Of a stretch of 64,000 bases of DNA, positions 8,785 through 17,388 are shown one piece after another. The position numbers were made by a program, and so were the translations under genes. The notes under the pieces are model-generated. The model made no database searches, was not told the origin of the DNA, and worked only from the letters and a program-made list of their open reading frames with translations. Origin of the DNA: Acetobacteraceae bacterium AT-5844 (GTDB lineage Bacteria > Pseudomonadota > Alphaproteobacteria > Acetobacterales > Acetobacteraceae); the NCBI GenBank assembly GCA_000245075.1, contig JH600053.1, forward strand, positions 17,753-81,752, given 5' to 3'. Every line of letters begins with the position of its first letter. Position 1 is the stretch's first letter.

Positions 8785-9567
8785 ATGGATATCAAGTTGG
8801 ACGGCCGTGTGGCCGTGGTGACCGGCGGCAGCAAAGGCCTTGGCCTGGCGATCGCGACCCGCATGGCAGCCAGCGGCGCGGATGTCGCGCTGCTGGCGCG
8901 TCGGACGGAAGTTCTTCAAGAGGCCTGGGAGGCGGTCAGCACGACGGCGCGTGGCCGCGTCCTGGCCGTGAGTTGCGACGTCTCCAATGCCCAGGATGTC
9001 GCACGCGCCTACGGCGAGGTGATGGCCGGGCTGGGCCGGGTAGACATTCTTGTGAACAACGCAGGCACCTCGCAGACCGGGGCCTTCACAACCATCACTG
9101 ACGAGGTGTGGCAGGCCGATCTCGACCTCAAGCTCTTCGCCGCCATCCGCCTCACACGCCTGGTCTGGCCGCAGATGGTGGAGCGGCGCTGGGGGCGGGT
9201 CATCAACGTGCTGAACACTGGTGCCAAGGCGCCCAAGGCCGGTAGCGCCCCCACCGCGGTGTCGCGGGCGGCGGGCATGGCCCTCACCAAGGTTCTGGCC
9301 GGAGAGGGCGCTGCCCATAACATCCTGGTCAATTCGCTGCATGTCGGCCTGATTGAGAGTGACCAGTGGGCCCGTCGGCATGCCCAGGCGCAGACCAGCC
9401 AGTCCTATGCCGGGTTCCTCGCGGATATGGGCAAGGGCATTCCCATGGGTAGGGTCGGGACTGCCGAGGAGTTCGCCAACGTGGCGTGCTTCCTGGCATC
9501 GGATGCGGCGAGCTATGTCACCGGCACGGCGATCAACGTGGACGGCAACCTATCGCCGGTGATGTAG
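8785..9567 (+). CDS. Short-chain dehydrogenase/reductase-like protein with altered active site
   Basis: A 260-residue Rossmann-fold SDR. The NAD(P) loop TGGSKGLG (residues 13-20), the CDV and NNAG motifs (91-94) and the C-terminal FLASDAASYVTGTAINVDGN are all present. The usual Ser-Tyr-Lys catalytic residues are not: the strand that normally ends INISS reads INVLNTG, and the YxxxK helix reads TAVSR, placing Thr157 and Arg161 where Tyr and Lys are expected. Oxidoreductase activity by the standard mechanism is therefore doubtful; a binding or non-redox role, or an unusual reductase subgroup, is possible. AAGG lies close before the ATG. Confidence 0.85.
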   Translation: MDIKLDGRVAVVTGGSKGLGLAIATRMAASGADVALLARRTEVLQEAWEAVSTTARGRVLAVSCDVSNAQDVARAYGEVMAGLGRVDILVNNAGTSQTGAFTTITDEVWQADLDLKLFAAIRLTRLVWPQMVERRWGRVINVLNTGAKAPKAGSAPTAVSRAAGMALTKVLAGEGAAHNILVNSLHVGLIESDQWARRHAQAQTSQSYAGFLADMGKGIPMGRVGTAEEFANVACFLASDAASYVTGTAINVDGNLSPVM

Positions 9568-9684
9568 GCGGTGAGCGTCCGCGCAGCCAACAAGGAGGCT
9601 GCGCCGCCGTCCCCAAGCCTGCCGCCCGAGAGCAGACCTTTGAACCGCGGCGGCAAAGCCGAGGCGCTTGACGGGGGCGCTCTT

Positions 9685-9705
9685 ATGTATCATTTGAAGA
9701 TACAT
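9685..9705. promoter_or_regulatory. Palindrome overlapping the Rrf2 start, candidate operator
   Basis: ATGTATC (9685-9691) and GATACAT (9699-9705) are exact inverted arms with a 7-base spacer. The right arm overlaps the first two bases of the Rrf2 start codon at 9704. A -35-like TTGACG lies at 9668-9673. GATAC-type palindromes are typical of Rrf2 repressors that control an adjacent oxidoreductase, so autoregulation is likely. Confidence 0.6.
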
Positions 9706-10165
9706 GAACCGCGACAGCCGCCTTTCTGCCATCCTGCACGCCTTGCTCCACATGGCCGAGCAGGACGGCCCCATGACATCCGAGGCCCTGGCCCGGTGCA
9801 TGCACACCAACGCAGCCGTAGTCCGCCGCACAATGGCAGGGCTGCGCGAGATGGGACTGGTCCATTCCGAGAAGGGGCATGGCGGCGGCTGGCAACTGGC
9901 CCGTGACCTTCGGAGCGTGACCCTGCGCGATATCTACGACGCACTTGGCGCTCCGCAGGTCTTCGCCATCGGCAACAAGACCGAGAACCCGATCTGCCTG
10001 GTTGAGCAAGCCGTGAACGCTGCCCTGAGCGAGGCCATGCAGGAAGCGGAGGCCTTGCTCGTACGGCGCCTCGGCGACGTCACGCTGGCGGCGCTCTCGG
10101 CCGATTTCCACCGCCGCCTCTCGGCCCGGGGCGGCCAGTCCGGAGACACCACCCATGCTGCTTGA
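9704..10165 (+). CDS. Rrf2-family transcriptional regulator
   Basis: A 153-residue Rrf2 regulator. The winged helix contains MTSEALARCMHTNAAVVRRTMAGLREMGLV and the wing GHGGGWQLARD, followed by the typical VTLRDIYDALG segment. The three clustered cysteines of iron-sulphur IscR/NsrR-type members are missing; only isolated Cys residues are present, so it probably responds to another signal, as YwnA-type members do. No ribosome site precedes the ATG, which sits directly after the palindrome, suggesting a leaderless transcript. It overlaps the next gene by 11 bases and very likely regulates it. Confidence 0.85.
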   Translation: MNRDSRLSAILHALLHMAEQDGPMTSEALARCMHTNAAVVRRTMAGLREMGLVHSEKGHGGGWQLARDLRSVTLRDIYDALGAPQVFAIGNKTENPICLVEQAVNAALSEAMQEAEALLVRRLGDVTLAALSADFHRRLSARGGQSGDTTHAA

Positions 10166-11054
10166 CGCCATCATCATCGGCGGCAGCTACAGCGGCATGG
10201 CCGCAGCCTTGCAACTCGCCCGGGCACGGCGCTACGTCCTGGTGGTGGATGCCGGGCAACGGCGCAACCGTTTCGCACGCCACTCACACGGCTTCCTGAC
10301 GCAGGATGGCGAGCCACCCGGCGCCATCGCGGCGCGCGCCCGCGAGCAGCTAATGCGGTATCCGACAGTGACCTGGATCGAAGGGACCGTCAGGTCAGCC
10401 GCCGCGGCCAAAGGCGGCTTCCAGGTGCAACTGGAAGGCGGCGCACAGCATGATGGGCGGCGCCTGGTGCTCGCGAGCGGAGTCGCTGACGAACTGCCTG
10501 ACCTGCCCGGTCTTCGCGAGCGCTGGGGCACCAGTGTCTTTCTCTGCCCCTACTGCGACGGGTACGAGCTGGCGCAAGGTCACCTGGGCGTGCTGGCGAC
10601 CGGCGCGTCCTGGTTCCATCAGGCCATGCTGATTCCGGAGTGGGGCCGCACCACGCTTTTCACCAACGGCATCCATCATCCGGACGCGGAGCAGCGCGCG
10701 GCACTGGCGACACGCGGGGTCAGCATCGAGGAAACGCCTGTCCGGAGTGTGAGCGGTGAACGTGCGACGATGCAGTTGGAGGATGGCCGTAGCATCCCGC
10801 TGGAGGGGCTCTTTCTTATACCTCGCACCCGGCTCACCAGCGCGGTGGCGGAAGGGCTGGGATGCGCGTTGGATGACGGGCATATGGGCCCCTTCATCCG
10901 CACGGATGCCAAGAAGGCCACGAGCGTGCCGGGCGTTTTCGCCTGCGGAGATGTGGCTCGTGCCGCAGGGTCCGTGTCCCTGGCGGTGGGTGATGGCGCC
11001 ATGGCAGGAGCGGCGGTGCACCAGTCCCTCGTCTTCGATAGCTCGTCGAAGTGA
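10155..11054 (+). CDS. Thioredoxin-reductase-like FAD-dependent oxidoreductase
   Basis: A 299-residue flavoprotein of the thioredoxin reductase superfamily. It has an N-terminal FAD motif variant IIGGSYSGMAAALQLARA, the redox-active CPYC pair (Cys131, Cys134) in FLCPYCDGYE, and the C-terminal FAD-binding segment GVFACGDVARAAGSVSLAVGDG. The central NADPH loop is atypical (GVLATGASWFHQA instead of a GGGxSA pattern), so the reductant may differ. The start overlaps the Rrf2 gene, forming a two-gene operon. Rrf2-flavoprotein pairs commonly deal with thiol or electrophile stress; the physiological substrate here is unknown. Confidence 0.88.
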   Translation: MLLDAIIIGGSYSGMAAALQLARARRYVLVVDAGQRRNRFARHSHGFLTQDGEPPGAIAARAREQLMRYPTVTWIEGTVRSAAAAKGGFQVQLEGGAQHDGRRLVLASGVADELPDLPGLRERWGTSVFLCPYCDGYELAQGHLGVLATGASWFHQAMLIPEWGRTTLFTNGIHHPDAEQRAALATRGVSIEETPVRSVSGERATMQLEDGRSIPLEGLFLIPRTRLTSAVAEGLGCALDDGHMGPFIRTDAKKATSVPGVFACGDVARAAGSVSLAVGDGAMAGAAVHQSLVFDSSSK

Positions 11055-11312
11055 GCAGGAGCCAGCTTCGGCGGCTCCGCGCCTTCAGAGGCCGCCCGCT
11101 CCACCTTATCGCCATTCCGGAAACGGACACGACCATTCGGGCAGCCTAGACTGTGTGGAAGCGGAGATGACCCCGGCATGCGGCTTCGCGCCCATAGGAA
11201 CATCGGTTTCTCATCCGTGATGGCTGCCGTAACTTAGCCCCAGTACGGGATGTACCAGCCCGCGCGCAGGAGAACGCATGTGCTGTTGCTGTAGCTCGAG
11301 AGGAATCATGGC

Positions 11313-12464
11313 TTGATCAGGACGCTTGCCGTGTCTGGCTACCGGTCGCTTCGTGACCTCGGTGTTTCGTTAGGCAGCCTGACCGTGGTCACGGGCGCCA
11401 ATGGTAGCGGCAAGACCAGCCTCTACCGCTCCCTCCGCCTTCTGTCCGAGGCAGCGCAGGGACGGCTCGTTGCAACCCTCGCCGCGGAAGGCGGACTGTC
11501 CTCCACGCTCTGGGCTGGTCCTGAGGCGATCGGTCGGAGCGTGCGCACGGGTCTTCATCCGGTCCAGGGCACGGCACGCAAGGCACCAGTCACCCTCCGG
11601 ATGGGCTTCTCGGGCGATGACTATGGCTACGCGATTGACCTCGGCCTCCCGGTTCCTAGCTACCCGTTTCCACTCGATCCGGCGATCAAGGTCGAAGCGA
11701 TGTGGACCGGCGAGTTGCTCGGCCGCACCAATCTCTTCGCCGAGCGTCGTGGTCCTCTCGTCCAGCTCCGCCGTGCACGTGATGGAACCTGGCGCGACGT
11801 GATGACCAACCTGTCGCCCTTCGATTCCATGGTGACGCATTGCGCCGATCCGGAGGACGGTGCTGAACTCTTCAACGCGCGTGAGCGCATGCGGAACTGG
11901 CGCTTCTACGACGCGCTGCGCACCGATCCGGACGCACCGGCACGCCGCCCGGGGGTCATAACCTACACGCCGGTGCTCAGCGGTGACGGAGCCGATCTCT
12001 CAGCAGCGATCGCCACAATCCATGCGATTGGCGATGCAGCGGCGCTGGAGGAGGCGGTGGACCAAGCCTTCCCTGGCTCGCGTCTGGAGATCGGGCCTGG
12101 GGACCGCGGCGGTCTCCTCCTGCACCAGCATGGCTTGCTACGTCCTCTAGGTCCGGCCGAGTTCTCCGATGGCACGCTGCGCTACCTTCTGCTCGTGGCG
12201 GCGTTGCTGTCACCGCGGCCGCCGGAGCTGATGGTGCTGAACGAACCCGAGGGCAGCCTCCACCCCTCGCTGATGAGATCCCTCGCGCGGCTTCTTCTGG
12301 CCGCTTCGCGTCGCTGTCAGATCATTGTTGTGAGCCATAACGAGGCACTAATAGGCGCCCTCCATAGCGAAGGGGACGTGGCGGCGGTGCGGCTGCACAA
12401 GGACTTTGGCGAGACAGTCGCACCTGACGTCGAGACGCCGCGCTGGGTCTGGCCGAAGCGGTAG
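11313..12464 (+). CDS. RecF/OLD-like AAA ATPase, stand-alone
   Basis: A 383-residue ATPase of the AAA_21/SMC-like type. It opens IRTLAVSGYRSLRDLGVSLG and has Walker A GANGSGKTS at 28-36, a long middle insertion, the signature-like region FSDGTLRYLLLVAALL, Walker B LMVLNEPEGSLHP and a final IIVVSHNEALIGAL. No TOPRIM or nuclease domain follows, so it is not a full OLD nuclease. The start is a TTG at 11313 with GAGAGGA 8 bases upstream; a nearer ATG at 11308 is followed at once by a stop. Related predicted ATPases occur alone in many proteobacteria with unknown roles. No partner gene adjoins it. Confidence 0.8.
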   Translation: MIRTLAVSGYRSLRDLGVSLGSLTVVTGANGSGKTSLYRSLRLLSEAAQGRLVATLAAEGGLSSTLWAGPEAIGRSVRTGLHPVQGTARKAPVTLRMGFSGDDYGYAIDLGLPVPSYPFPLDPAIKVEAMWTGELLGRTNLFAERRGPLVQLRRARDGTWRDVMTNLSPFDSMVTHCADPEDGAELFNARERMRNWRFYDALRTDPDAPARRPGVITYTPVLSGDGADLSAAIATIHAIGDAAALEEAVDQAFPGSRLEIGPGDRGGLLLHQHGLLRPLGPAEFSDGTLRYLLLVAALLSPRPPELMVLNEPEGSLHPSLMRSLARLLLAASRRCQIIVVSHNEALIGALHSEGDVAAVRLHKDFGETVAPDVETPRWVWPKR

Positions 12465-12547
12465 GACGTGTCTACGTCAGATGTATCGAGGCGGGGGCGG
12501 CCGCTTCGGGTGGCCTTCGCGTTCCCCACCGCTACCCCTCTGCTTCT

Positions 12548-12582
12548 CTAGCCGCCCTGTCGGACGGCGGACAGACGGCTAG
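12548..12582. terminator. Hairpin between convergent genes, possible bidirectional terminator
   Basis: CTAGCCG (12548-12554) pairs exactly with CGGCTAG (12576-12582), and an inner CTGTC/GACAG pair extends the stem across a small bulge. It lies between the ends of the ATPase and the FAD oxidoreductase genes. No T-run follows on either strand, so termination is suggested by position only. Confidence 0.4.
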
Positions 12583-12686
12583 CGGCCCACTCCGGCCATG
12601 TCGGCCTCGCGCCCTTCTCGGACGCTGAACAGCCTTTCTCTTCTCCCGAAAAGCGGACCTAACCTTTCTCGGTGGTTGCCATCCAC

Positions 12687-14327
12687 TTAGCGCGGCGTCG
12701 ATGGCGGCCGGTAGCCGGTCCGCGTGCGCGGTGTCAGTGCACCGTAGCTCGGCCAGGCGATCGGGGCTCCAAGCCCGGCCAGCGTCGCCTGGAACTCCGC
12801 CAGCAGGTCCGGCTTGGCACGGACGGTGCGCGGCGGCACGCTCCGAGCCATGGAGAAGGCCGCCAACGCGCCGCTAGCCTCGCCGATGCTCCATTCCACC
12901 GGGTGCACCCGCGCCGCGCCGTTGGTGACGCGCGTGGTGCCGAGGTTCTTGCAGGCGGGCAGGAAGTTTTCCACCCGCACCGGCAGCAGGGTGCCGATGG
13001 GAATCTGGAACGGAAAGCAGTCGATATCCACCGTGTCGCGGTTGCCCACCGTGCTGGGGTGCAGGTCGATGCGATAGGCGCCGATGGCGACGCTGTCCGT
13101 GAAGGCTTCCGCCGCCGTCGCGCCGGGCCGCGCGGCGACACCGATATGCTGCTCCAGCAGCCGCTGCTCTGGGATGATGCGATAGCCCTCCCGCCAGTAG
13201 ACGTTCTGCGCCAGGCCATCCTGGGTGCCCAACACGTCGCCCCGGGGGCGCAGGCCGGGATATCCCTGGCCGCCGTCGTGTCGCGGGGCCTCGGTTTGCA
13301 TCCAGTACAGGAAGGACAAGGAGCAGCGGCGGCATTCGTCCAGTGCGCGCTTCCGGTCCTGCTCCGGCACGCCCAGGGCAGGGCGCCACCAGTAGTCCAT
13401 CTGCGGCCAGTTCGCGATGGTGATGTCGCTTTCATAGGCCCCGTCCTCGAAGCCGCGCCGCCAAGCAATGCGCCGCGCGTGCCACAGGTCGAACAGGGTG
13501 GGCGCGTCGCTATCGCCCGCAAAGAGCGGGCGCTCCAGCGGCTCGTGCGTGACGTGGTTGCTGACGGTCCAGCCGAAGAGCGGGCCCGGCCAGAAGGGGG
13601 GACGGAAGTCACGGAAGGCTTCGTAGCCTTCGGGCTTATCGATCCGGTGATCCTCGCCAGGGTGGTGGGACAGCGCCAGGCACCAGGTCAGCGCCTGCTG
13701 GTCCAGGGGATTCGCCGGGCCGTCCACCGCATGCAGCTCGCCCGTGTCGTCGCGCGCCTCAGCACCCAGCACGTGCTCCACCCCGGCCAGGGGCAACAGC
13801 TCGCCGGTTTCCGTGGCGTCGATGACGAAGTCGGCCTCCACCACCCGCTCGCGCCCGGTCACCAGGTCGAGGAAGGTGACGGCCTGCAGGCGGTCTCCCG
13901 CTGCCCCCGCCGCGACGGGCCGGTGCCGCCGCAGGATGGTGAGCCGACCAGCACCCTGCCAGGGGCCGAGCATCTCCTCAATCACCCGCACGGCAACGGC
14001 AGGTTCGGCGCAGAGAGTGCCGACGTTGCCCATGCCAGGGTTCAGCACCGGCGCGCGAAGCTGTGCCCCGGTCAGCGGGAAGCGGCGACGGTACTGCTCC
14101 CGGATGCCCTGGCGCAGTGTGGCGTAGGAGCGCGAGCCGACGCCACTCTCGATCCAGGGACCTTCGTCCAGCGGCACGCCCTGGCTGGTGAGCTGGCCGC
14201 CGAGCCAGTCGAACTCTTCCGTGAGTACCACCCTGGTCGCACCGAGCGACAAAGCCGCGATCGCCGCAGACACACCGCCCAGGCCGCCGCCTGCGATCAG
14301 GATGGAGGCCCGTTGGTTCCCGCTCAT
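12687..14327 (-). CDS. FAD-dependent oxidoreductase (FAD_oxidored family)
   Basis: A 546-residue flavoprotein. The dinucleotide-binding motif ILIAGGGLGGVSAAIAAL is at residues about 9-25, followed by EEFDWLGGQLTSQGV, typical of the large FAD_oxidored family. The middle has FVIDATETGELLPLAGVE, a second FAD contact, and the C-terminal part has FLPACKNLGTTRVTNGAAR and HPVEWSIGEASGALAAF, which close the FAD site. The ATG at 14327 overlaps the stop codon of the upstream Bug gene (ATGA), so the two are one operon. It probably oxidises or reduces the solute caught by that receptor; the substrate is unknown. Confidence 0.87.
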   Translation of the reverse strand: MSGNQRASILIAGGGLGGVSAAIAALSLGATRVVLTEEFDWLGGQLTSQGVPLDEGPWIESGVGSRSYATLRQGIREQYRRRFPLTGAQLRAPVLNPGMGNVGTLCAEPAVAVRVIEEMLGPWQGAGRLTILRRHRPVAAGAAGDRLQAVTFLDLVTGRERVVEADFVIDATETGELLPLAGVEHVLGAEARDDTGELHAVDGPANPLDQQALTWCLALSHHPGEDHRIDKPEGYEAFRDFRPPFWPGPLFGWTVSNHVTHEPLERPLFAGDSDAPTLFDLWHARRIAWRRGFEDGAYESDITIANWPQMDYWWRPALGVPEQDRKRALDECRRCSLSFLYWMQTEAPRHDGGQGYPGLRPRGDVLGTQDGLAQNVYWREGYRIIPEQRLLEQHIGVAARPGATAAEAFTDSVAIGAYRIDLHPSTVGNRDTVDIDCFPFQIPIGTLLPVRVENFLPACKNLGTTRVTNGAARVHPVEWSIGEASGALAAFSMARSVPPRTVRAKPDLLAEFQATLAGLGAPIAWPSYGALTPRTRTGYRPPSTPR

Positions 14328-15298
14328 TCCGCGCGCAGCCCCAACTCGCGGATCAACCCGCTCCATCGTTCTGTCTCCGTCCGCAGCAAGGTCTGGAAGG
14401 GTTCAACCGGCCCGCTCATGGGATCGAGGCCGAGTTCCCGGAGGCGGGGCTGCACCGTGGCATCGGCCAGGGCCGCGTTGATGTCGCGGTTGAGGCGCAT
14501 GATCGCGGGGGCCGGTGTTGCAGCCGGGGCCAGGACGCCAAACCAGCCATTCACATCGAAGCCGGGCGCCACCGTCTCGGCCAGCGTTGGCACGCCCGGC
14601 AGGCGCGGGGACCGTTGGGCGGACGTGACGGCAAGGCCGCGCATCCGCCCGCCCTCGATCTGGCTGACGGCGCTGGACAGAGTATCCACCAGGAAGTCGA
14701 GGTCGCCGCTGAGCAAGGCGGTCTGGCTCGGGGCGCTGCCGGGATAGTTCACCGCCTCAGCCTGAAGGCTTGTGGCCCGCTTCAGCAACACGGCGGACAT
14801 GGCCGTTAGCGTGGCGCCGCTGCCGCCCGCGCCGAAGTTGAGGCCACCCTGTCGCCTGCGCGCATCAGCAATCAGGTCCTGTATGCTGCGGTAGGGTGAG
14901 TCCGCCCGCACCAGTACGATGTTGGGCGTGCTGGCCACCGAGGCGACGGCGGCGAAGTCACGCTCCGGGCTGTAGGGCAGGTTGCCGTAGAGGGCGCCGG
15001 TGCCCGCATGGCCGCTGGTGACGAACAGCAGGGTGCGCCCATCCGCTGGGGCGTGGGCTACCGCATTGGCGGCGATGGTACCGCCCGCTCCGGCACGGTT
15101 CTCTACCACGACCGGCAGGCCGAGCGAGGCGGAGAGGGGATTCGCCAGCAGCCGCGCCAGGGTGTCGGCCGGGCCTCCGGCTGCGAAGCCGATCACCAAG
15201 CGCACCGGCCCGCGGCCGGGCAGCTCGTCCTGCGCGAGGCCAGGACCTAAGGACACGCCGAATATGGCAAGCGAGGCGAGAAGCGTTCGGCGGTGCAT
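14324..15298 (-). CDS. Bug/TctC-family periplasmic solute receptor
   Basis: A 324-residue receptor with a Sec-type signal (MHRRTLLASLAIFGVSLGPGLAQ). Family landmarks are PVRLVIGFAAGGPADTLARLLA, VVENRAGAGGTIAANAVA, LPYSPERDFAAVASVA and the late PRLPGVPTLAETVAPGFDVNGWFG. The usual HxPYRG loop is replaced by AVNYPGSAPSQTALLSGD, a common family variant that may mark a different ligand. AGGAGG is 5 bases before the ATG. It leads an operon with the FAD oxidoreductase and diverges from an IclR gene whose candidate operators lie between them. Confidence 0.9.
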   Translation of the reverse strand: MHRRTLLASLAIFGVSLGPGLAQDELPGRGPVRLVIGFAAGGPADTLARLLANPLSASLGLPVVVENRAGAGGTIAANAVAHAPADGRTLLFVTSGHAGTGALYGNLPYSPERDFAAVASVASTPNIVLVRADSPYRSIQDLIADARRRQGGLNFGAGGSGATLTAMSAVLLKRATSLQAEAVNYPGSAPSQTALLSGDLDFLVDTLSSAVSQIEGGRMRGLAVTSAQRSPRLPGVPTLAETVAPGFDVNGWFGVLAPAATPAPAIMRLNRDINAALADATVQPRLRELGLDPMSGPVEPFQTLLRTETERWSGLIRELGLRAE

Positions 15299-15329
15299 GG
15301 ATGCCTCCTGGGTTGGCGCATAGCCTTTT

Positions 15330-15345
15330 GTTCATCTACGTGAAC
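15330..15345. promoter_or_regulatory. Inverted repeat, candidate IclR operator 1
   Basis: GTTCA (15330-15334) and TGAAC (15341-15345) with a 6-base spacer, 32 bases upstream of the leftward Bug gene. Arm core and spacing match the second palindrome beside the IclR gene, suggesting that one regulator binds both. Confidence 0.55.
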
Positions 15346-15417
15346 TGCGCCGCATCCTTGCGGGACTCAATAGATGGTTCAACCCTGAATCTACCGGGTG
15401 TAAAGAATGAGTTTGTG

Positions 15418-15439
15418 TTTGTTCATGATATTGAACAAA
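15418..15439. promoter_or_regulatory. Perfect palindrome, candidate IclR operator 2
   Basis: TTTGTTCA (15418-15425) and TGAACAAA (15432-15439) are exact inverted arms with a 6-base spacer, directly abutting the IclR start at 15441. The shared core with the upstream site is GTTCA-N6-TGAAC. Binding here would block initiation of the IclR gene, implying autorepression. Confidence 0.65.
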
Positions 15440-15440
15440 A

Positions 15441-16217
15441 ATGCTTTTTATGCCCCAGCTGTCATCGAACCCTGGCCTTGTCCGGTCCGCGCTCCGCGCA
15501 CTTGACCTTCTCGTCCTCCTGAACCGAACGGGACCGATGACCCACGCTGCGTTGGCCAAGGCCATGGAGATGCCCAAGAGCAGCCTGACCTTGCTGCTGC
15601 GTACCCTGGCCGAGGAGGGCTACCTTGTGGCCGACGGGCGTGCCTGGCGCACCGGCCCGGCCCTGTCCAATCTCGCCGCACCAAAACCTGGGCTGGACCT
15701 CGCCGCGTTGGCGCGTCCTGTGGTGCGCCGACTATCGGATGAGGCGGAGGAGAGCGCAGGCTTCGTTGTGCTGGAAGGCACGGTGGGACGCGTGCTCGCC
15801 TCGGCCGTGGCGCGCCACCCGCTGACCTATGCCTACCGCGTAGGGCAGCGCTTGCCGCTGCACGCTACCTCCTGGGGAAAGGTCCTCCTGGCCGCCATGC
15901 CCGAGGCCGAGTTGGAGGACTACCTCGCCCGGACATCGCGCGAGCACTTCACGCCGCACACTATCACTGATGCCGCATCTCTACGTGCGGAGATCGAGCG
16001 CACCGGGCCGGACGGGCTGGGCCGCAGCCGGGAGGAACGCCATCTCGGCATCATTGGCCTCGCCCGCCTGGCACGCGACGGCAGCGGCGCCGCGGTTGGC
16101 GCATTCAACGTGGCGCTGCCGAGCGTGCGCTTCTCCGACGTGGCCGAGGCGCGCATCGTCGCGGCGCTGGATCGAGCTACGGCCAGCCTCGCAGCTCAGC
16201 TCGTGGGCCGAGCCTGA
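15441..16217 (+). CDS. IclR-family transcriptional regulator
   Basis: A 258-residue IclR regulator. The N-terminal winged helix contains MTHAALAKAMEMPKSSLTLLLRTLAEEGYL; the C-terminal ligand domain contains RRLSDEAEESAGFVVLEG, a RVGQRLPLHATSWGKVLLAAM stretch diagnostic of the family, and GLGRSREERHLGIIGLA. Length is typical. Two ATGs (15441 and 15450) are possible and neither has a ribosome site, so the mRNA may be leaderless. It diverges from the Bug/FAD-oxidoreductase operon and is its likely regulator. A broken LysR gene starts 31 bases downstream. Confidence 0.9.
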   Translation: MLFMPQLSSNPGLVRSALRALDLLVLLNRTGPMTHAALAKAMEMPKSSLTLLLRTLAEEGYLVADGRAWRTGPALSNLAAPKPGLDLAALARPVVRRLSDEAEESAGFVVLEGTVGRVLASAVARHPLTYAYRVGQRLPLHATSWGKVLLAAMPEAELEDYLARTSREHFTPHTITDAASLRAEIERTGPDGLGRSREERHLGIIGLARLARDGSGAAVGAFNVALPSVRFSDVAEARIVAALDRATASLAAQLVGRA

Positions 16218-16248
16218 CCGTGCCTGGCGCCCGGAGGGAACCGTCGCC

Positions 16249-17164
16249 ATGCTGACACTGCGGCAGATCAAGGCTTTCCGTGCGGTGCTGCGCGCAGGGA
16301 GGTTGGTGGGCGCGGCCCGTGAGCTGGGTATCGCGCAACCCGCCGTCACCCGCATCGTGGCGCGCATGCTTGGCGAAGGGATACGGCGTCTGGCTGTTCC
16401 GGCAAGTCGGACGCAGCATCGAGTTGACCGATCTCGGCCAGCGGCTGCGTGGCATCACGGGCCGCCTCTACGCGGCGCAGGAAGAGGCGCGGACGCTGCT
16501 GGCAGGGCATCGCAAACTCGTCGGCGGGCACCTGCGCACCGGCGCGGTGGCCCCTTTTCATGTCATGCCGATCCTGCAGAAGCTGAAGGGTATCCACCCG
16601 GAGGTGGCGTTCTCCCTGCGCTTCGGCAACTCCGCGGCAGTCCTCAGGTCCATGCAGCGCTACGAGGTCGACATCGGCATCCTCGCCAACCTGAGGGTCG
16701 GCGATGCCAGGTTGCATATCCAATTCCTGCGCCGGGACGAAGTGGTGCTGCTGATGCGGTGCGACCATCCGCTGGCCCGCCGCGCCAGCGTTACCTACTA
16801 GGACTTGCAGGAGCAGACACTGATCATCCGCGAAGAGGGGTCGGCGACCCGCAGCATCTTCCTGGAAGCCGCTGCTGGCACCGACACACAGCTGAGCCGG
16901 ATCGTCGAAATCGAGTCTCGCGAGGCGGCCAAGGAGGCTGTCGCATATGGGATGGGAATTGCTCCAGTGCTGCGCTCGGAAGCCGGGCAGGATGACCGTT
17001 GCAGCATCGTGTCCCTTGCGGCACCTGCACCTTACTTCGATGAGTTCGTCGCCTGCCCAGCCGACCTACGGCGTATGCCGCTGGTCCGCAGCTTCCTGGA
17101 TGTCGCGGAAGCCGTGGCGGAGGAGCTGGCTCTCGCCGGGGTAGGTGCGGAAGCACGGCTTTAG
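16249..17164 (+). pseudogene. LysR-family regulator gene with a frameshift and a nonsense codon
   Basis: The start MLTLRQIKAFRAVLRAGRLV and the helix GIAQPAVTRIVARML are a standard LysR DNA-binding domain. Between about 16367 and 16381 the frame shifts, and the domain continues as YGVWLFRQVGRSIELTDLG and then a LysR substrate domain (GAVAPFHVMPILQKLKG and onward). A TAG at 16799-16801 interrupts that frame after RRASVTY, and the protein resumes in the same frame as DLQEQTLIIREEGSATRSI to a normal C-terminus. Total length (about 305 codons) is that of an intact LysR protein. Two independent lesions make a true pseudogene likely. Confidence 0.85.
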
Positions 17165-17358
17165 AGATACGACGTTCGCTCCCTCCGGAAGGTAAACCAC
17201 CGGCGAGGAGAAACTGTAACCCATGTACCGTCTGTTTGTAGCTGCTCACTATCAAAAGCGGCCAGGCAGCTAACGACAGGCCACGCCCGACTTCCAGAGA
17301 GCGGGCGCGGTCGGGCCCACGCCGGCGGCATATCGTGGGCGCAAACTGGTTCGGGAGC

Positions 17359-17378
17359 CGCCACCCGCGAGGGTGGCG
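17359..17378 (-). terminator. GC-rich hairpin after a Bug gene
   Basis: CGCCACCC (17359-17366) and GGGTGGCG (17371-17378) form a perfect 8-bp stem with a 4-base loop, 10 bases beyond the stop of the leftward Bug gene at 17389. No T-run follows, so it may protect a 3' end or need Rho rather than act as an intrinsic terminator. Confidence 0.4.
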
Positions 17379-17388
17379 ACTGCTCTAT

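Noticed and set aside
12672-14747. Very long rightward open frame opposite the FAD oxidoreductase
   Set aside because: An antisense shadow produced by high GC; the minus-strand protein has clear FAD motifs.
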